64,000 nucleotides of DNA from Stenotrophomonas rhizophila (GTDB lineage Bacteria; Pseudomonadota; Gammaproteobacteria; Xanthomonadales; Xanthomonadaceae), in the NCBI RefSeq assembly GCF_020857975.1, contig NZ_JACWUO010000011.1, forward strand, positions 83,290 through 147,289, written 5' to 3'. Positions 15,115 to 24,356 of this stretch are shown here, piece after piece. Positions within the stretch are counted from its first letter, which is position 1; the number at the start of each line of letters is the position of its first letter. The position numbers and the translations under genes are program-made. The notes under the pieces were generated by a model, which was not told the origin of the DNA, searched no databases, and saw only the letters and a list, made by a program, of their open reading frames with translations.

Positions 15115-16206
15115 ATGAAACTGCACACGGCTGGCTTGACCGCCCTTTCCCTGGCCATCGCGCTGGGTCTTTCCGCCTGCAAGCCGGGCGCCGAAGGCCA
15201 GGCCACCGCGCCGGCCGCCGACGCCCCCGCTGCCACCCCGGCCGCTGGCGACCGCCTGACCGCCGAGATCTCCGGCGCCGGCGCTTCCTTCATCTTCCCG
15301 CTGGTCTCCAAGTGGTCGGCCGACTACAACACCGCCACCGGCGCCAAGATCAACTACCAGTCGATCGGTTCCGGTGGCGGCATCGCCCAGATCAAGGCCG
15401 GCACCGTCGATTTCGGTTCCTCGGACAAGCCGCTGAGCAGCGAAGAGCTGGCCCAGGCCGGCCTGGGCCAGTTCCCGTCGGCGATCGGCGGCGTGGTCCC
15501 GGTGGTCAACATCGAGGGCCTGGAAGCGGGCAAGCTGCGCCTGAGCGGCGCGCTGCTGGCCGATATCTTCCTGGGCAAGGTCAAGACCTGGAACGACCCG
15601 GCGATCGTGGCCGCCAACCCCGGCGTCAAGCTGCCCGACGGCAAGATCACCCTGGTCCACCGTTCGGACGGCTCGGGCACCACCTTCAACTTCTCCAACT
15701 ACCTGTCCAAGGTCAGCCCGGACTGGAAGGCCAAGGTCGGCGAAGGCACCTCGGTGCAGTGGCCCGACGGCGTCGGTGGCAAGGGCAACGAAGGCGTGGC
15801 CTCGTACGTGAAGCAGATCAAGGGCTCGATCGGCTACGTCGAACTGGCCTACGCGCTGCAGAACGGCATGCCGTATGCGGCCATGCAGAACGCCGCCGGC
15901 AACTGGGTGCAGCCCACCGCCGAGACCTTCGCCGCCGCCGCGGCCAGCGCCGACTGGACCAGCGCCAAGGACTTCAACCTGGTCATCACCAATGCCCCGG
16001 GCGACCAGGCATGGCCGATCACCGCCACCAATTTCATGCTGATGCACAAGCAGCCCAAGGATGCCCAGCGCAGCAAGGACACCCTGGCCTTCTTCAAGTG
16101 GGCCTTCGAAAAGGGCCAGCCGCAGGCCAACGAACTGCACTACGTGCCGCTGCCGGCGCCGCTGGTGACCCAGATCGAAGCCTACTGGGCCGCCGAGTTC
16201 AAATGA
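15115..16206 (+). CDS. pstS: Second PstS paralogue, predicted lipoprotein
   Basis: 363 residues. The N-terminus has a lipoprotein signal (LSLAIALGLSAC, Cys at about 22), then an Ala/Pro/Thr-rich linker of about 30 residues. The mature domain is very close to the protein at 13743 (SGAGASFIFPLVSKWSADYN, IGSGGGIAQIK, HRSDGSGTTFNFSNYLSKV). The two therefore arose by tandem duplication, one soluble and one membrane-anchored. It has its own Pho box. A hairpin and an inverted REP pair separate it from pstC, which would let the binding protein be made in excess of the permease. Confidence 0.95.
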   Translation: MKLHTAGLTALSLAIALGLSACKPGAEGQATAPAADAPAATPAAGDRLTAEISGAGASFIFPLVSKWSADYNTATGAKINYQSIGSGGGIAQIKAGTVDFGSSDKPLSSEELAQAGLGQFPSAIGGVVPVVNIEGLEAGKLRLSGALLADIFLGKVKTWNDPAIVAANPGVKLPDGKITLVHRSDGSGTTFNFSNYLSKVSPDWKAKVGEGTSVQWPDGVGGKGNEGVASYVKQIKGSIGYVELAYALQNGMPYAAMQNAAGNWVQPTAETFAAAAASADWTSAKDFNLVITNAPGDQAWPITATNFMLMHKQPKDAQRSKDTLAFFKWAFEKGQPQANELHYVPLPAPLVTQIEAYWAAEFK

Positions 16207-16212
16207 TGAAAC

Positions 16213-16310
16213 CAGGCCCGCGCCCAGCGCGGGCCTGACCGGTCGTAGTGCCGGGCTCTGCCCGGCAGCACCGCGCTGCGAACCTGTTGCCGGGCAGAGC
16301 CCGGCACTAC
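16213..16310. repeat. Hairpin plus inverted SMAG pair between pstS2 and pstC
   Basis: 16213-16237 is a perfect 11-bp stem (CAGGCCCGCGC, loop CCA). 16245-16310 is a facing pair of GTAG-headed REPs (GTAGTGCCGGGCTCTGCCC at the left, its inverse at the right) that can fold into one long hairpin. The position inside the pst gene run suggests mRNA processing or partial termination. Confidence 0.8.
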
Positions 16311-16341
16311 GTCTCTTTCTCTTCGGGCCCCTGCCTTTCCC

Positions 16342-17310
16342 ATGAATGCCATCGCCCAGCCTGTACCCGCACCGTCCACGCGCGACCTGCGTGACGCCCG
16401 CAACGACCGACTGTTCCGCTGGGTGCTGATCGCCACCGTGTTCCTGGTGCTGATCGCCCTGGCCTGCGCCGCGCTCTCGATGCTGTGGGGCGGCCGCCAT
16501 GCCCTGCAGGAGCAGGGCCTGAGCTTCTTCTACTCCTCCGAATGGAATCCGGTGGAAAACAAGTTCGGTGCGCTGGCGCCGATCTACGGCACCCTGGTCA
16601 CCGCGCTGATCGCGATGGTCATCGCCGTGCCGGTCAGCTTCGGCATCGCCTTCTTCCTGACCGAAGTGGCACCGCGCTGGCTGCGTGGCCCGGTCGGTAC
16701 CGCGATCGAACTGCTGGCCGGCATTCCCTCGATCATCTACGGCATGTGGGGCCTGTTCGTGCTGGTGCCGGTGATGACCGAATACATCACCCCGTTCCTC
16801 AACGACCACCTGGGCACCCTGCCGGTCATCGGCGTGTTGTTCCAGGGCCCGCCGCTGGGCATCGGCGTGCTTACCGCCGGCTTCGTGCTGGCGATCATGG
16901 TGATCCCGTTCATTTCCTCGGTGATGCGCGAAGTGTTCCTGACCGTGCCGACCCGCCTGAAGGAATCGGCTTACGCGCTGGGCTCGACCAAGTGGGAAGT
17001 GAGCTGGGACATCGTGCTGCCCTATACCCGCTCGGCGGTGATCGGCGGCATCTTCCTCGGCCTGGGCCGCGCCCTGGGCGAAACCATGGCGGTGGCCTTC
17101 GTGATCGGCAACAGCGTGCGCCTGTCGCCGTCGCTGCTGGAGCCGGGCACCACCATCGCCGCGCTGATCGCCAACGACTTCGGCGAGGCCACCGAAACCT
17201 ACCGTTCGGCGCTGCTGCTGCTTGGTTTCGTGCTGTTCATCGTGACCTTCGTGGTACTGGCGATCGCCCGCCTGATGTTGATGCGTCTGTCCCGCAAGGA
17301 GGGCAACTGA
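16342..17310 (+). CDS. pstC: Phosphate ABC transporter permease PstC
   Basis: 322 residues, six membrane helices. The first is preceded by a cytoplasmic N-terminus of about 35 residues. The EAA loop typical of binding-protein-dependent permeases is visible (LKESAYALGSTKWEVSWDIVLPYTRSAVIGGIFLGLGRALGETMAVAFVIG). It forms the inner-membrane channel with PstA. No good ribosome site precedes the ATG. Its stop overlaps the pstA start by one base (TGATG), so the two are coupled. Confidence 0.97.
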   Translation: MNAIAQPVPAPSTRDLRDARNDRLFRWVLIATVFLVLIALACAALSMLWGGRHALQEQGLSFFYSSEWNPVENKFGALAPIYGTLVTALIAMVIAVPVSFGIAFFLTEVAPRWLRGPVGTAIELLAGIPSIIYGMWGLFVLVPVMTEYITPFLNDHLGTLPVIGVLFQGPPLGIGVLTAGFVLAIMVIPFISSVMREVFLTVPTRLKESAYALGSTKWEVSWDIVLPYTRSAVIGGIFLGLGRALGETMAVAFVIGNSVRLSPSLLEPGTTIAALIANDFGEATETYRSALLLLGFVLFIVTFVVLAIARLMLMRLSRKEGN

Positions 17311-18176
17311 TGTCCACCGCCAACGCCCAACCGCTGTACCTGCGCCGCCGCATCGTCAACGTGGTGGCCCTCGGCCTGTCCTGCCTGACCGCGCTGTTCG
17401 GCCTGTTCTTCCTGGGCTGGATCCTGCTCACGCTGGCCTCCAAGGGGCTGGCCGGCATCAACCTGGACCTGTTCACCCAGATGACCCCGCCGCCGATGCA
17501 GGACGGCGGCCTGGCCAACGCCTTCTTCGGCAGCGCGGTGATGTGCGGCCTGGCCATCGCCATCGGCACCCCGCTGGGGGTGCTGGCCGGTACCTGGCTG
17601 GCCGAGTACGGCAACTTCCGCAAGGCCGGCACGGTGGTCCGCTTCGTCAACGACATCCTGCTCTCGGCACCGTCCATCGTGCTGGGCCTGTTCGTCTACA
17701 CCCTGTATGTGATGCAGACCGGCGGGCAGTTCTCGGCGTTCGCCGGCGCCTTGTCGCTGGCCTTCATCGTGCTGCCGGTAGTGGTGCGCACCACCGACGA
17801 AATGCTGCGCCTGGTGCCTTCGCAGATGCGTGAAGCGGCGCTGTCGCTGGGCATCCCGCAGTGGAAGGTGACCGTGCAGGTGCTGTACCGCAGCGCCGCT
17901 GCCGGCATCGTCACCGGCATCCTGCTGGCGCTGGCGCGCATCTCCGGCGAAACCGCCCCGCTGCTGTTCACCGCCTTCGGCAACCAGTACTGGAACAGCA
18001 ATGTGTTCCAGCCGATGGCCTCGGTGCCGGTGGTGATGAACCAGTTCGCCGGCAGCCCGTACGAATCCTGGCAGACGCTGGCCTGGGCCGGCGCGCTGGT
18101 GCTGACCGTGTTCGTGCTGCTGGTCAGCCTCTCCGCGCGCGGCATCCTGCTGCGCAACCGTATCTCCCATGACTGA
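17310..18176 (+). CDS. pstA: Phosphate ABC transporter permease PstA
   Basis: 288 residues starting [17 protein letters not shown], with six membrane helices and the EAA loop [47 protein letters not shown]. It is the partner of PstC. Translational coupling is evident at both ends: one base shared with pstC, and eight bases shared with pstB. Confidence 0.97.
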   Translation: MSTANAQPLYLRRRIVNVVALGLSCLTALFGLFFLGWILLTLASKGLAGINLDLFTQMTPPPMQDGGLANAFFGSAVMCGLAIAIGTPLGVLAGTWLAEYGNFRKAGTVVRFVNDILLSAPSIVLGLFVYTLYVMQTGGQFSAFAGALSLAFIVLPVVVRTTDEMLRLVPSQMREAALSLGIPQWKVTVQVLYRSAAAGIVTGILLALARISGETAPLLFTAFGNQYWNSNVFQPMASVPVVMNQFAGSPYESWQTLAWAGALVLTVFVLLVSLSARGILLRNRISHD

Positions 18177-19026
18177 CCTTTCCGCGGACATCGCCATGAA
18201 CGATCTTTCCAATGCCGTGCCGATGCAGCGCATCGTGGTCCCGGCCTCGCATGAGAGCCTGCACACCCCCGCGCCGATCAAGCTGGCCGCGCGCGGGCTG
18301 GACTTCTACTACGACAAGTTCCACGCACTGAAGAACATCGCGCTGGAAATCCCCGAAAAGCGCGTCACCGCGCTGATCGGGCCATCGGGCTGCGGCAAGT
18401 CGACCCTGCTGCGCATCTTCAACCGCATCTACGCGCTGTACCCCAAGATGGAAGCGCGTGGCGAAGTGCTGCTGGACGGCGAGAACATCCTCTCGCCGAA
18501 GTATCCGATGAACCGCCTGCGCAGCAAGGTGGGCATGGTGTTCCAGAAGCCGGTGCCGTTCCCGATGACCATCTTCGAGAACGTCGCCTACGGCATCCGC
18601 CACCACGAAAAACTGTCCAAGGCCGAGATGACCGACCGGGTCGAGCAGGCGCTGCGCCAGGGCGCGTTGTGGGACGAGGTCAAGGACAAGCTCAACCAGA
18701 GCGCGCTGGGCCTGTCCGGCGGCCAGCAGCAGCGTCTGTGCATCGCCCGCGCCGTGGCGTTGCGCCCGGACGTGCTGCTGCTGGACGAACCGACCTCGGC
18801 ACTGGACCCGATCTCCACCAGCCGCATCGAGCAGCTGGTCGAAGAACTCAAGCACGACTACACCATCGTGATCGTCACCCACAACATGCAGCAGGCCGCG
18901 CGCGTGTCCGACTACACCGCCTTCATGTACCTGGGCGACCTGATCGAACACGACCGCACCGAAGTGATCTTCTCCCAGCCCAACAAGCAGCAGACCGAAG
19001 ACTACATCACCGGCCGGTTCGGCTGA
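18169..19026 (+). CDS. pstB: Phosphate ABC transporter ATPase PstB
   Basis: 285 residues. Walker A is [10 protein letters not shown]-loop [18 protein letters not shown] signature LSGGQQQRL, Walker [13 protein letters not shown] and H-loop VTHNM. The N-terminus is about 35 residues longer than in the E. coli protein when read from the ATG at 18169. A second in-frame ATG at 18196 gives a shorter form. Also acts, with PhoU, in signalling phosphate sufficiency to PhoR. Confidence 0.96.
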   Translation: MTDLSADIAMNDLSNAVPMQRIVVPASHESLHTPAPIKLAARGLDFYYDKFHALKNIALEIPEKRVTALIGPSGCGKSTLLRIFNRIYALYPKMEARGEVLLDGENILSPKYPMNRLRSKVGMVFQKPVPFPMTIFENVAYGIRHHEKLSKAEMTDRVEQALRQGALWDEVKDKLNQSALGLSGGQQQRLCIARAVALRPDVLLLDEPTSALDPISTSRIEQLVEELKHDYTIVIVTHNMQQAARVSDYTAFMYLGDLIEHDRTEVIFSQPNKQQTEDYITGRFG

Positions 19027-19168
19027 GCCAGGCCGGCCTGCACGGCGCGGCCCAACGGCCGCCCGGCGATGGCCGGACTGGACCACCCGCAGCGACGCCG
19101 ATGGCACCGCAGGCGATCGAACCTCCGCGTTGTTCCCACCGCAGTTCAAACGATTCAGCGAGAACACC

Positions 19169-19873
19169 ATGAACACTCCCAACGACCACATCGTCAAAAG
19201 CTACGACGAAGAACAGCAGCGGCTGGTGGCCGAAATCGTGCGGATGGGCGAGATGGCCGTCGCCCAGCTCGAGGCATCGATGGACGTCATCGAAAAGCGC
19301 GACGAGAACGCCGCCCAGCGCATCATCGCCAACGATGAAGCCATCGACAGCCTGGAACAGCAGATCAGCCACGATGTCATGCGCCTGGCGCTGCGCGGCC
19401 CGATGGCGCGCGACCTGCGCGAAATCCTGGCCGGGCTGCGCATTCCGGCCGACATCGAGCGCATCGGCGACTATGCGGCCAACGTGGCCAAGCGCTCGAT
19501 CGCACTGAGCAAGGTGCCGCCGCTGCCGCAGATCCAGGGCCTGCGTTCGCTGGGCCGGCTGGCCGCCCAGCAGGTGCGCCGTGCCATCGAAGCCTACCGC
19601 GACAACGATGCCGCCGCCGCGCTGGCGCTGCGCGACGACGACGCCCGGCTGGATGCGCAGTACACCGCGCTGTTCCGCGAGCTGCTCACCTACATGATGG
19701 AAGACCCGCGCAACATCACCCCGTGCACCCACCTGCTGTTCATGGCCAAGAACCTGGAGCGGGTCGGCGACCACGCCACCAACATCGCCGAGAACGTCTG
19801 GTTCCTGGTGCATGGCGAACAGGCGCTGCCGCCGCGCGAGAAGCGCGACGAAACCAGCAGCGAACAGCTGTAA
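19169..19873 (+). CDS. phoU: Phosphate signalling regulator PhoU
   Basis: 234 residues of helices in two PhoU three-helix repeats, with the conserved acidic metal-binding motifs (EVVx-like DIERIGDYAANVAKR and LERVGDHATNIAEN). Links PstB activity to the PhoR kinase. The start at 19169 (MNTPNDHIVKSYDEE) fits the family; an upstream in-frame TTG is not needed. It follows pstB by 142 bases and is closed by a terminator, so it is the last gene of the pst run. Confidence 0.96.
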   Translation: MNTPNDHIVKSYDEEQQRLVAEIVRMGEMAVAQLEASMDVIEKRDENAAQRIIANDEAIDSLEQQISHDVMRLALRGPMARDLREILAGLRIPADIERIGDYAANVAKRSIALSKVPPLPQIQGLRSLGRLAAQQVRRAIEAYRDNDAAAALALRDDDARLDAQYTALFRELLTYMMEDPRNITPCTHLLFMAKNLERVGDHATNIAENVWFLVHGEQALPPREKRDETSSEQL

Positions 19874-19901
19874 GCCACCCGCTGGGCACTGCTAGATGCT
19901 C

Positions 19902-19934
19902 AAGGCCGGTACCGAGGTATCGGCCTTTTTTTGG
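19902..19934 (+). terminator. Terminator of the pst-phoU operon
   Basis: AAGGCCGGTAC-CGAG-GTATCGGCCTT followed by TTTTT; 11-bp stem with one G-T pair. Confidence 0.88.
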
Positions 19935-20014
19935 TTCTTCGCCGATTTGCGGGTAGTCAGCTGCGAACTGCAGCAGCGTTAGGTCAAAGGCAGCGACCGA
20001 CGTACGCGCTGATT

Positions 20015-20120
20015 GGGTTGGCGCGGGTGGGTTGGCGGGACACGCCGTGAACCCATCCGTGGGGGCTTGGCGAAAACATCCATGTTTTCGACAGTCCCGC
20101 CAACCCACCCACGCCAACCC
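20015..20120. repeat. 106-bp palindromic element, copy 1
   Basis: Left arm 20015-20040 and right arm 20095-20120 are 26-base inverted repeats with one mismatch. They enclose a 54-base core (20041-20094) that has its own GAAAACAT-CC-ATGTTTTC hairpin. A second copy at 63668-63775 has a closely similar core but unrelated, again self-complementary, arms. It is not followed by a T-run. I know no name for it. Confidence 0.8.
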
Positions 20121-20150
20121 TCCACACATGGCTGGCACGCATGGAAAAGC

Positions 20151-20219
20151 GTAGGTCCGAGCCACGCTCGGACAGCGCGATGCCGAGACGATGCGTGTCC
20201 GACCATGGGTCGGACCTAC
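20151..20219. repeat. Inverted SMAG pair
   Basis: GTAGGTCCGAGCCACGCTCGG at the left and CCGACCATGGGTCGGACCTAC at the right face each other. A similar pair with the same stem family is at 63824-63892. Confidence 0.85.
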
Positions 20220-20267
20220 CTGTGCTGGGGTTGCCAGGGTCTGGAGCAACGTCAGACCGTGGTCGGA

Positions 20268-20346
<79 letters not shown>

Positions 20347-21052
20347 ACCTCCCCATTGGAGCGAGCCGAGCATCGCAGCGGCATCGGGGGCGAAGAGGCG
20401 CGGGTGTCTGAGCGCAGCGAGTTCCGCGCCGTCCCCCGATGACGCGAGAAGCGCAGGGCACCGGCGGGCGTAGCCCGACGGCGAGCGGACGGGGGCGTGT
20501 TCTTTGGTTACTTTCTTGCACGAGCAAGAAAGTGACTCGCGCCCCGAAGGGGCACGAAACGCTTTGGACCTTGACATCATCCGCGAAGCGGAAACAGCAG
20601 CGGCAACAACCGGACAACGGCCGGCCCCGCCCCGGTGGCATGCCCCCCGCAATGCCACAGCATTTGACGGGCTGTAGCCCGCAAATCGGCGAAGAATCTA
20701 TTTTCCATCCGGCGTTGTGCCACGCCGGGCGCCCAAGGCGGCGGCAGCGAAACGTTGAGTTGGCAACTGCGATGGGTTCCCCCGGCGCGCAAAGCAGAAG
20801 CGCCTGGCTCTGCGATGACCACCGACCCACCGTAGAGGTGGGCCCACCCAGCCAGGGAGAACAACGCCCTTGCTCCGGCTGCCGCGCCGAGCCAGCAACC
20901 CCATGCTGCATCGCGACGCAAACGGCCCGCTGGACGCAATCGGCCCGGTGGCACTGAATCGCAGCTGTCTCTGTCCGTCACCCCGCGCATCCTCCGCCCC
21001 CCCTGCCCGCTCTTATCCTGTGACCACGCCCGACAGGATCCCGGAGCACCCG
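20347..21052. other. Gene-free stretch upstream of the sigma-factor gene
   Basis: About 700 bases with no credible gene. It contains several short inverted repeats: CCCCCGATGCCG..CGGGGG around 20378-20440, CTTTCTTGCACGAGCAAGAAAG at 20512-20533, CGCCCCGAAGGGGCG at 20540-20554, and a CGGGCTGTAGCCCG stem at 20668-20681. It resembles the multi-copy intergenic filler of Xanthomonadaceae. The promoter of the sigma-factor gene should lie in the last 150 bases; I could not place it. Confidence 0.6.
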
Positions 21053-21562
21053 ATGCAGACCCTCTGCCAGCACGAACTTGACGCCGCCCACCGCGGCGAC
21101 CGCGACGCGCTGGAACGCGTGCTGCGGCATTCGCGCCAGCACCTGCGCCGCTATGCCGAATACCACTGCGTGATCAACGATGTCGAAGATGCGGTGCAGG
21201 AAAGCCTGATCACCGTGTCGCGCCGGCTGGCCGACCTGCGCCTGCTGGAATGCTTCACCTCCTGGGCGTTCCGCATCGTCAAGCGCGAGTGCAACCGGCT
21301 CAAGCGCGCCCGCTGCCACTGGCGGCACGAGGAGCTGCGCGAGGAAATCCTGCCGGCGGCCCAGCGCGAGGACCTGGACCTGCGCCGCGACTGCGCGGCC
21401 GCGCTGGAGTCGCTGCCGGCCCACTACCGCGAAGTGATCCTGCTGCGCGACCTGGAGGGCCAGTCGATCGCCGAAATGGCCCGGCAGCTGTCCACCACCC
21501 CCGAAACCATCAAGGCCAGGTTGCACCGCGCCCGTGTCATGGCGCGCGAATACCTGGCCTGA
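21053..21562 (+). CDS. ECF-type RNA polymerase sigma factor of the EGKCG RiPP operon
   Basis: 169 residues from the ATG at 21053 ([16 protein letters not shown]), preceded by CGGAG. Sigma region 2 is visible ([40 protein letters not shown]), as is region 4 with its helix-turn-helix ([41 protein letters not shown]). No anti-sigma gene is adjacent. It is 79 bases upstream of the Cys-rich peptide gene on the same strand. Sigma factors sit next to related DUF692/DUF2063 operons in other proteobacteria, so it probably drives this operon, perhaps in response to copper. Trigger unknown. Confidence 0.88.
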   Translation: MQTLCQHELDAAHRGDRDALERVLRHSRQHLRRYAEYHCVINDVEDAVQESLITVSRRLADLRLLECFTSWAFRIVKRECNRLKRARCHWRHEELREEILPAAQREDLDLRRDCAAALESLPAHYREVILLRDLEGQSIAEMARQLSTTPETIKARLHRARVMAREYLA

Positions 21563-21570
21563 TGCTCCCC

Positions 21571-21593
21571 GCATGCCCGGCATTCGGGCATGC
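21571..21593 (+). promoter_or_regulatory. Hairpin between sigma gene and peptide gene
   Basis: GCATGCCCG-GCATT-CGGGCATGC, perfect 9-bp stem, nine bases after the sigma-factor stop and 48 bases before the peptide start. No T-run follows; it could stabilise the 5' end of the downstream mRNA or mark a processing site. Confidence 0.6.
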
Positions 21594-21641
21594 TCCGCTG
21601 GCAAGATCCCTGGCCCACGGGCCATTCCAAGGAGTTTCTGC

Positions 21642-21980
21642 ATGAACAAGATCAACAAGCGCGTTTCCCTGCTGACCTGCGCCGCCCTGGCCGGCGGCCT
21701 GGGCCTGGCCGGCACCGCCTCGGCGCTGTCGATGACCGACCTGGCGCAGGGCTATGCCCTGGCCGCGCAGGCCGCCCCCAAGACCGAGGCCAAGGCCGCC
21801 GAAGGCAAGTGCGGTGAAGGCAAGTGCGGCGCCGAAAAGGCCAAGGCCGGCGACAAGAAGGGTGCCGAAGGCAAGTGCGGCGAAGGCAAGTGCGGTGCCG
21901 ACAAGGCCAAGGCCAAGGCCGGCGACAAGAAGGGCGCCGAGGGCAAGTGCGGCGAAGGCAAGTGCGGTGCCAAGCACTGA
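21642..21980 (+). CDS. HvfA/bufferin-type Cys-rich RiPP metallophore precursor (six EGKCG motifs)
   Basis: 112 residues with a perfect AAGGAG ribosome site. The N-terminus is a signal peptide ([21 protein letters not shown]). The mature part is Lys/Ala/Gly-rich and carries six EGKCG motifs in three pairs, Cys at 57/62, 79/84 and 103/108, separated by [10 protein letters not shown] spacers. In Haemophilus HvfA, EGKCG cysteines are converted by the DUF692 enzyme HvfB with HvfC into copper-binding groups. The downstream DUF692, DUF2063 and DoxX genes match that set. Exported, modified copper- or metal-binding peptide is therefore the likely product. The internal duplications suggest growth by unequal exchange. 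Confidence 0.88.
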   Translation: MNKINKRVSLLTCAALAGGLGLAGTASALSMTDLAQGYALAAQAAPKTEAKAAEGKCGEGKCGAEKAKAGDKKGAEGKCGEGKCGADKAKAKAGDKKGAEGKCGEGKCGAKH

Positions 21981-21993
21981 CCCGGGCGGCCGC

Positions 21994-22842
21994 GTGAGCG
22001 CCCCACCGCCGCTGCCTGCAGCGGCGGTGGGGCTGGGCCTGCGCCGTGCCCTGCTCGACGATCTGGAGGCCGCGCCGGCGGGCGATTTCGACTTCGTGGA
22101 ATGCGCGCCGGAAAACTGGATCGGGCTGGGCGGGGCATGGGGCGAGCGGCTGCATGCATTGTCGGCCCGATATCCGCTCAGCTGCCACGGGCTGTCGCTG
22201 TCACTGGGCGGCAGCGCCCCGCTGGATCTGGCCTTCATCGACCAGGTCGGCCGCTTCCTGCAGCAGCACCAGGTGCGGCTGTACAGCGAACACCTGAGCT
22301 ACTGCAGCGACGACGGGCACCTCTACGACCTGCTGCCGCTGCCGTTCACCGACGAAGCGGTGCACCACACCGCCGCCCGCATCGCCCAGGTCCAGGACCG
22401 GCTGGGGCGGCGCATCGCGGTGGAGAACGTGTCCACCTACCTGACCCCGCACCAGGCCATGAGCGAACTGGATTTCACCTGCGCGGTGCTGGCCGAGGCC
22501 GACTGCGACCTGCTGCTGGACGTCAACAATGTCTACGTCAATGCCGTCAACCACGGCTACGACCCGCAGGCCTTCATCGACGGCCTGCCGGCCGGACGGG
22601 TCGTGTGCATGCACGTGGCCGGCCACTACGATGAAGCCGACGACCTGAAGATCGATACCCATGGCAGCCCGGTGATCGACCCGGTATGGGCGCTGCTCCG
22701 CCGCGCCTGCGCCCGCTTCGGCCCGCGCCCGACCCTGCTCGAACGCGACTTCAATTTCCCGCCCTACGCCGAACTGCGCCAGGAACTGCAGCAGGTACGG
22801 TGCATTCTCGATGCCGCTGCGCGCGGCCAGGCGGCGGCATGA
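21994..22842 (+). CDS. DUF692 multi-iron peptide-modifying enzyme (MbnB/HvfB-like)
   Basis: 282 residues from a GTG at 21994, 13 bases after the peptide stop. TIM-barrel DUF692 family: [24 protein letters not shown] (H65), LYSEHLSYC (H100), [10 protein letters not shown] (E144), [16 protein letters not shown] (D177), VVCMHVAGH (H207/H211), DTHGSPV (H223) and LLERDFNFP (E250) supply the iron ligands of the family. Oxidises Cys residues of the partner peptide in MbnB, TglH and HvfB. It overlaps the next gene by four bases (ATGA). The start is chosen because earlier in-frame codons translate the peptide gene out of frame. Confidence 0.92.
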   Translation: MSAPPPLPAAAVGLGLRRALLDDLEAAPAGDFDFVECAPENWIGLGGAWGERLHALSARYPLSCHGLSLSLGGSAPLDLAFIDQVGRFLQQHQVRLYSEHLSYCSDDGHLYDLLPLPFTDEAVHHTAARIAQVQDRLGRRIAVENVSTYLTPHQAMSELDFTCAVLAEADCDLLLDVNNVYVNAVNHGYDPQAFIDGLPAGRVVCMHVAGHYDEADDLKIDTHGSPVIDPVWALLRRACARFGPRPTLLERDFNFPPYAELRQELQQVRCILDAAARGQAAA

Positions 22843-23591
22843 CCACCGTCCTGCAACAGCAGCAGTGGGCACTGACCCGGCACCTGCGCGATCCGCAGCA
22901 CCAGCCGGCACCGGCCGGGCTGGAGCAACGCCGCCTGCAGGTCTACCGCGAGCTGCTGTTCAACAACCTGCAGGCCCTGCTGGCAGCGACCTTCCCGGTA
23001 CTGCTGCAGGTGCTGGACCAGGACGAGTGGGACGCGCTGTGCCGGCGCTATTTCGTCCAGTACCGCTGCGCCAGCCCGCTGTTCACCGAGGTGGCCGGCG
23101 AGTTCGTGCAGTGGCTGCCGGACCTGGACGGACTGCCGCGGCCGTTCCTGGCCGAGCTGGCGCACTACGAATGGGTGGAACAGGCCCTGCAGGGCCTGGA
23201 TGCCACCGCATTGGCCGCACCCGCGCCCGGCTGCGATCCGTGGCGCGATGCGCTGCAGCGCTCGCCGTTGGCCTGGCCGCTGGCGTATCGCTGGCCGGTG
23301 CAGCAGCTGGGCCGCCAGTACCAGCCCGACAGCGCCCCGGCGCAGCCGACCTTCCTGCTGGCGCGGCGCGAACCCGGCGGCCACGTGGTGTTTTCCCAAC
23401 TCAGCGCATTGGCCTGGCAACTGCTGGAACAGTTCGAGGAGGCGCCGCCGTGCAACGGCCACGGGCACCTGCAGCGGCTGGCCGAGCAGAACCAGCTGGA
23501 CCTGCCCGCGCTGGAAGCCCCCGGCCGGGCATTGCTGGCGCAGTTGCTGGACGCTGGCGTGATTGGACCGGTTTCACCGACTGCGGCCTGA
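22839..23591 (+). CDS. DUF2063 partner protein (HvfC/MbnC-like)
   Basis: 250 residues. The N-terminal DUF2063 domain is recognisable from the pattern [72 protein letters not shown] and [15 protein letters not shown]. The C-terminal half (from about residue 150) is a second, less conserved domain ending in [11 protein letters not shown]. In this class the partner binds the leader of the precursor and forms a complex with the DUF692 enzyme. It is translationally coupled to that gene. Confidence 0.9.
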   Translation: MTTVLQQQQWALTRHLRDPQHQPAPAGLEQRRLQVYRELLFNNLQALLAATFPVLLQVLDQDEWDALCRRYFVQYRCASPLFTEVAGEFVQWLPDLDGLPRPFLAELAHYEWVEQALQGLDATALAAPAPGCDPWRDALQRSPLAWPLAYRWPVQQLGRQYQPDSAPAQPTFLLARREPGGHVVFSQLSALAWQLLEQFEEAPPCNGHGHLQRLAEQNQLDLPALEAPGRALLAQLLDAGVIGPVSPTAA

Positions 23592-23667
23592 ACCGGCAAC
23601 CGCGCGGGCGCATCCATCGGCGCCCGCACCGACTCTTGTCGGCACACTCCATCCGACGGTGACCCCG

Positions 23668-24321
23668 ATGACCTTGCTGCATACCGCTGTTCCCGCCGCG
23701 CGCACCCGCCTGGACGGGCTAGGCCAGTGGCTGGCCCCGCTGGGCCTGCGCCTGCTGCTGGCCTGGGAATTCTTCGAATCGGGCCTGGAAAAATGGCGCG
23801 GCGAGAACTGGTTCGGCAGCATCCAGGACGCGTTCCCGCCGCCGCTGCGCTGGTTGTCGGCCGAGGCCAACTGGCAGGCGGCCACCTGGCTGGAGCTGGT
23901 GGGCGCGGTCTGCCTGCTGCTGGGCGTGGCCACCCGCGCCAGCGCGGCGATGCTGATCGGCGTGACCGTGGTGGCCACCGCCGCCGTACATTGGCCGGCG
24001 GACTGGGAGTCGCTGGCCGGCCTGGCCGGAGGCTATGCGATCACCGACAGCGGCCAAGGCAACTTCAAGCTGCCGCTGCTGTTCATCGCGATGCTGCTGC
24101 CGCTGCTGTTCCACGGCGCTGGCCGCTGCAGCGTGGACGCGCTGCTGGCCGGACGCCGGCAGGCGCACGGCGGCCGCAGCGATCCGCTCGGCTGGGGCAT
24201 GCTGGGCGTGTTGGCGGCCGGGCCGGTGAGCTGGCTGCTGCCCGGCGCCGGGCTGACCCTGCTGCTGCTCGGTGCGGCCCTGCTGGCCTGGGCCTGGCGC
24301 AGCGCGCGCCACGCCGTGTAA
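23668..24321 (+). CDS. DoxX-family membrane protein of the EGKCG RiPP operon
   Basis: 217 residues with four to six hydrophobic helices ([90 protein letters not shown]). DoxX proteins accompany the DUF692/DUF2063 pair in Haemophilus (HvfD) and in bufferin operons; their role is unclear, possibly redox support of peptide maturation. It starts 76 bases after the DUF2063 stop and ends the run. Confidence 0.85.
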   Translation: MTLLHTAVPAARTRLDGLGQWLAPLGLRLLLAWEFFESGLEKWRGENWFGSIQDAFPPPLRWLSAEANWQAATWLELVGAVCLLLGVATRASAAMLIGVTVVATAAVHWPADWESLAGLAGGYAITDSGQGNFKLPLLFIAMLLPLLFHGAGRCSVDALLAGRRQAHGGRSDPLGWGMLGVLAAGPVSWLLPGAGLTLLLLGAALLAWAWRSARHAV

Positions 24322-24356
24322 CCGGGCCGGGCGGGCCGCTCTGCTAAACTGCGGCG

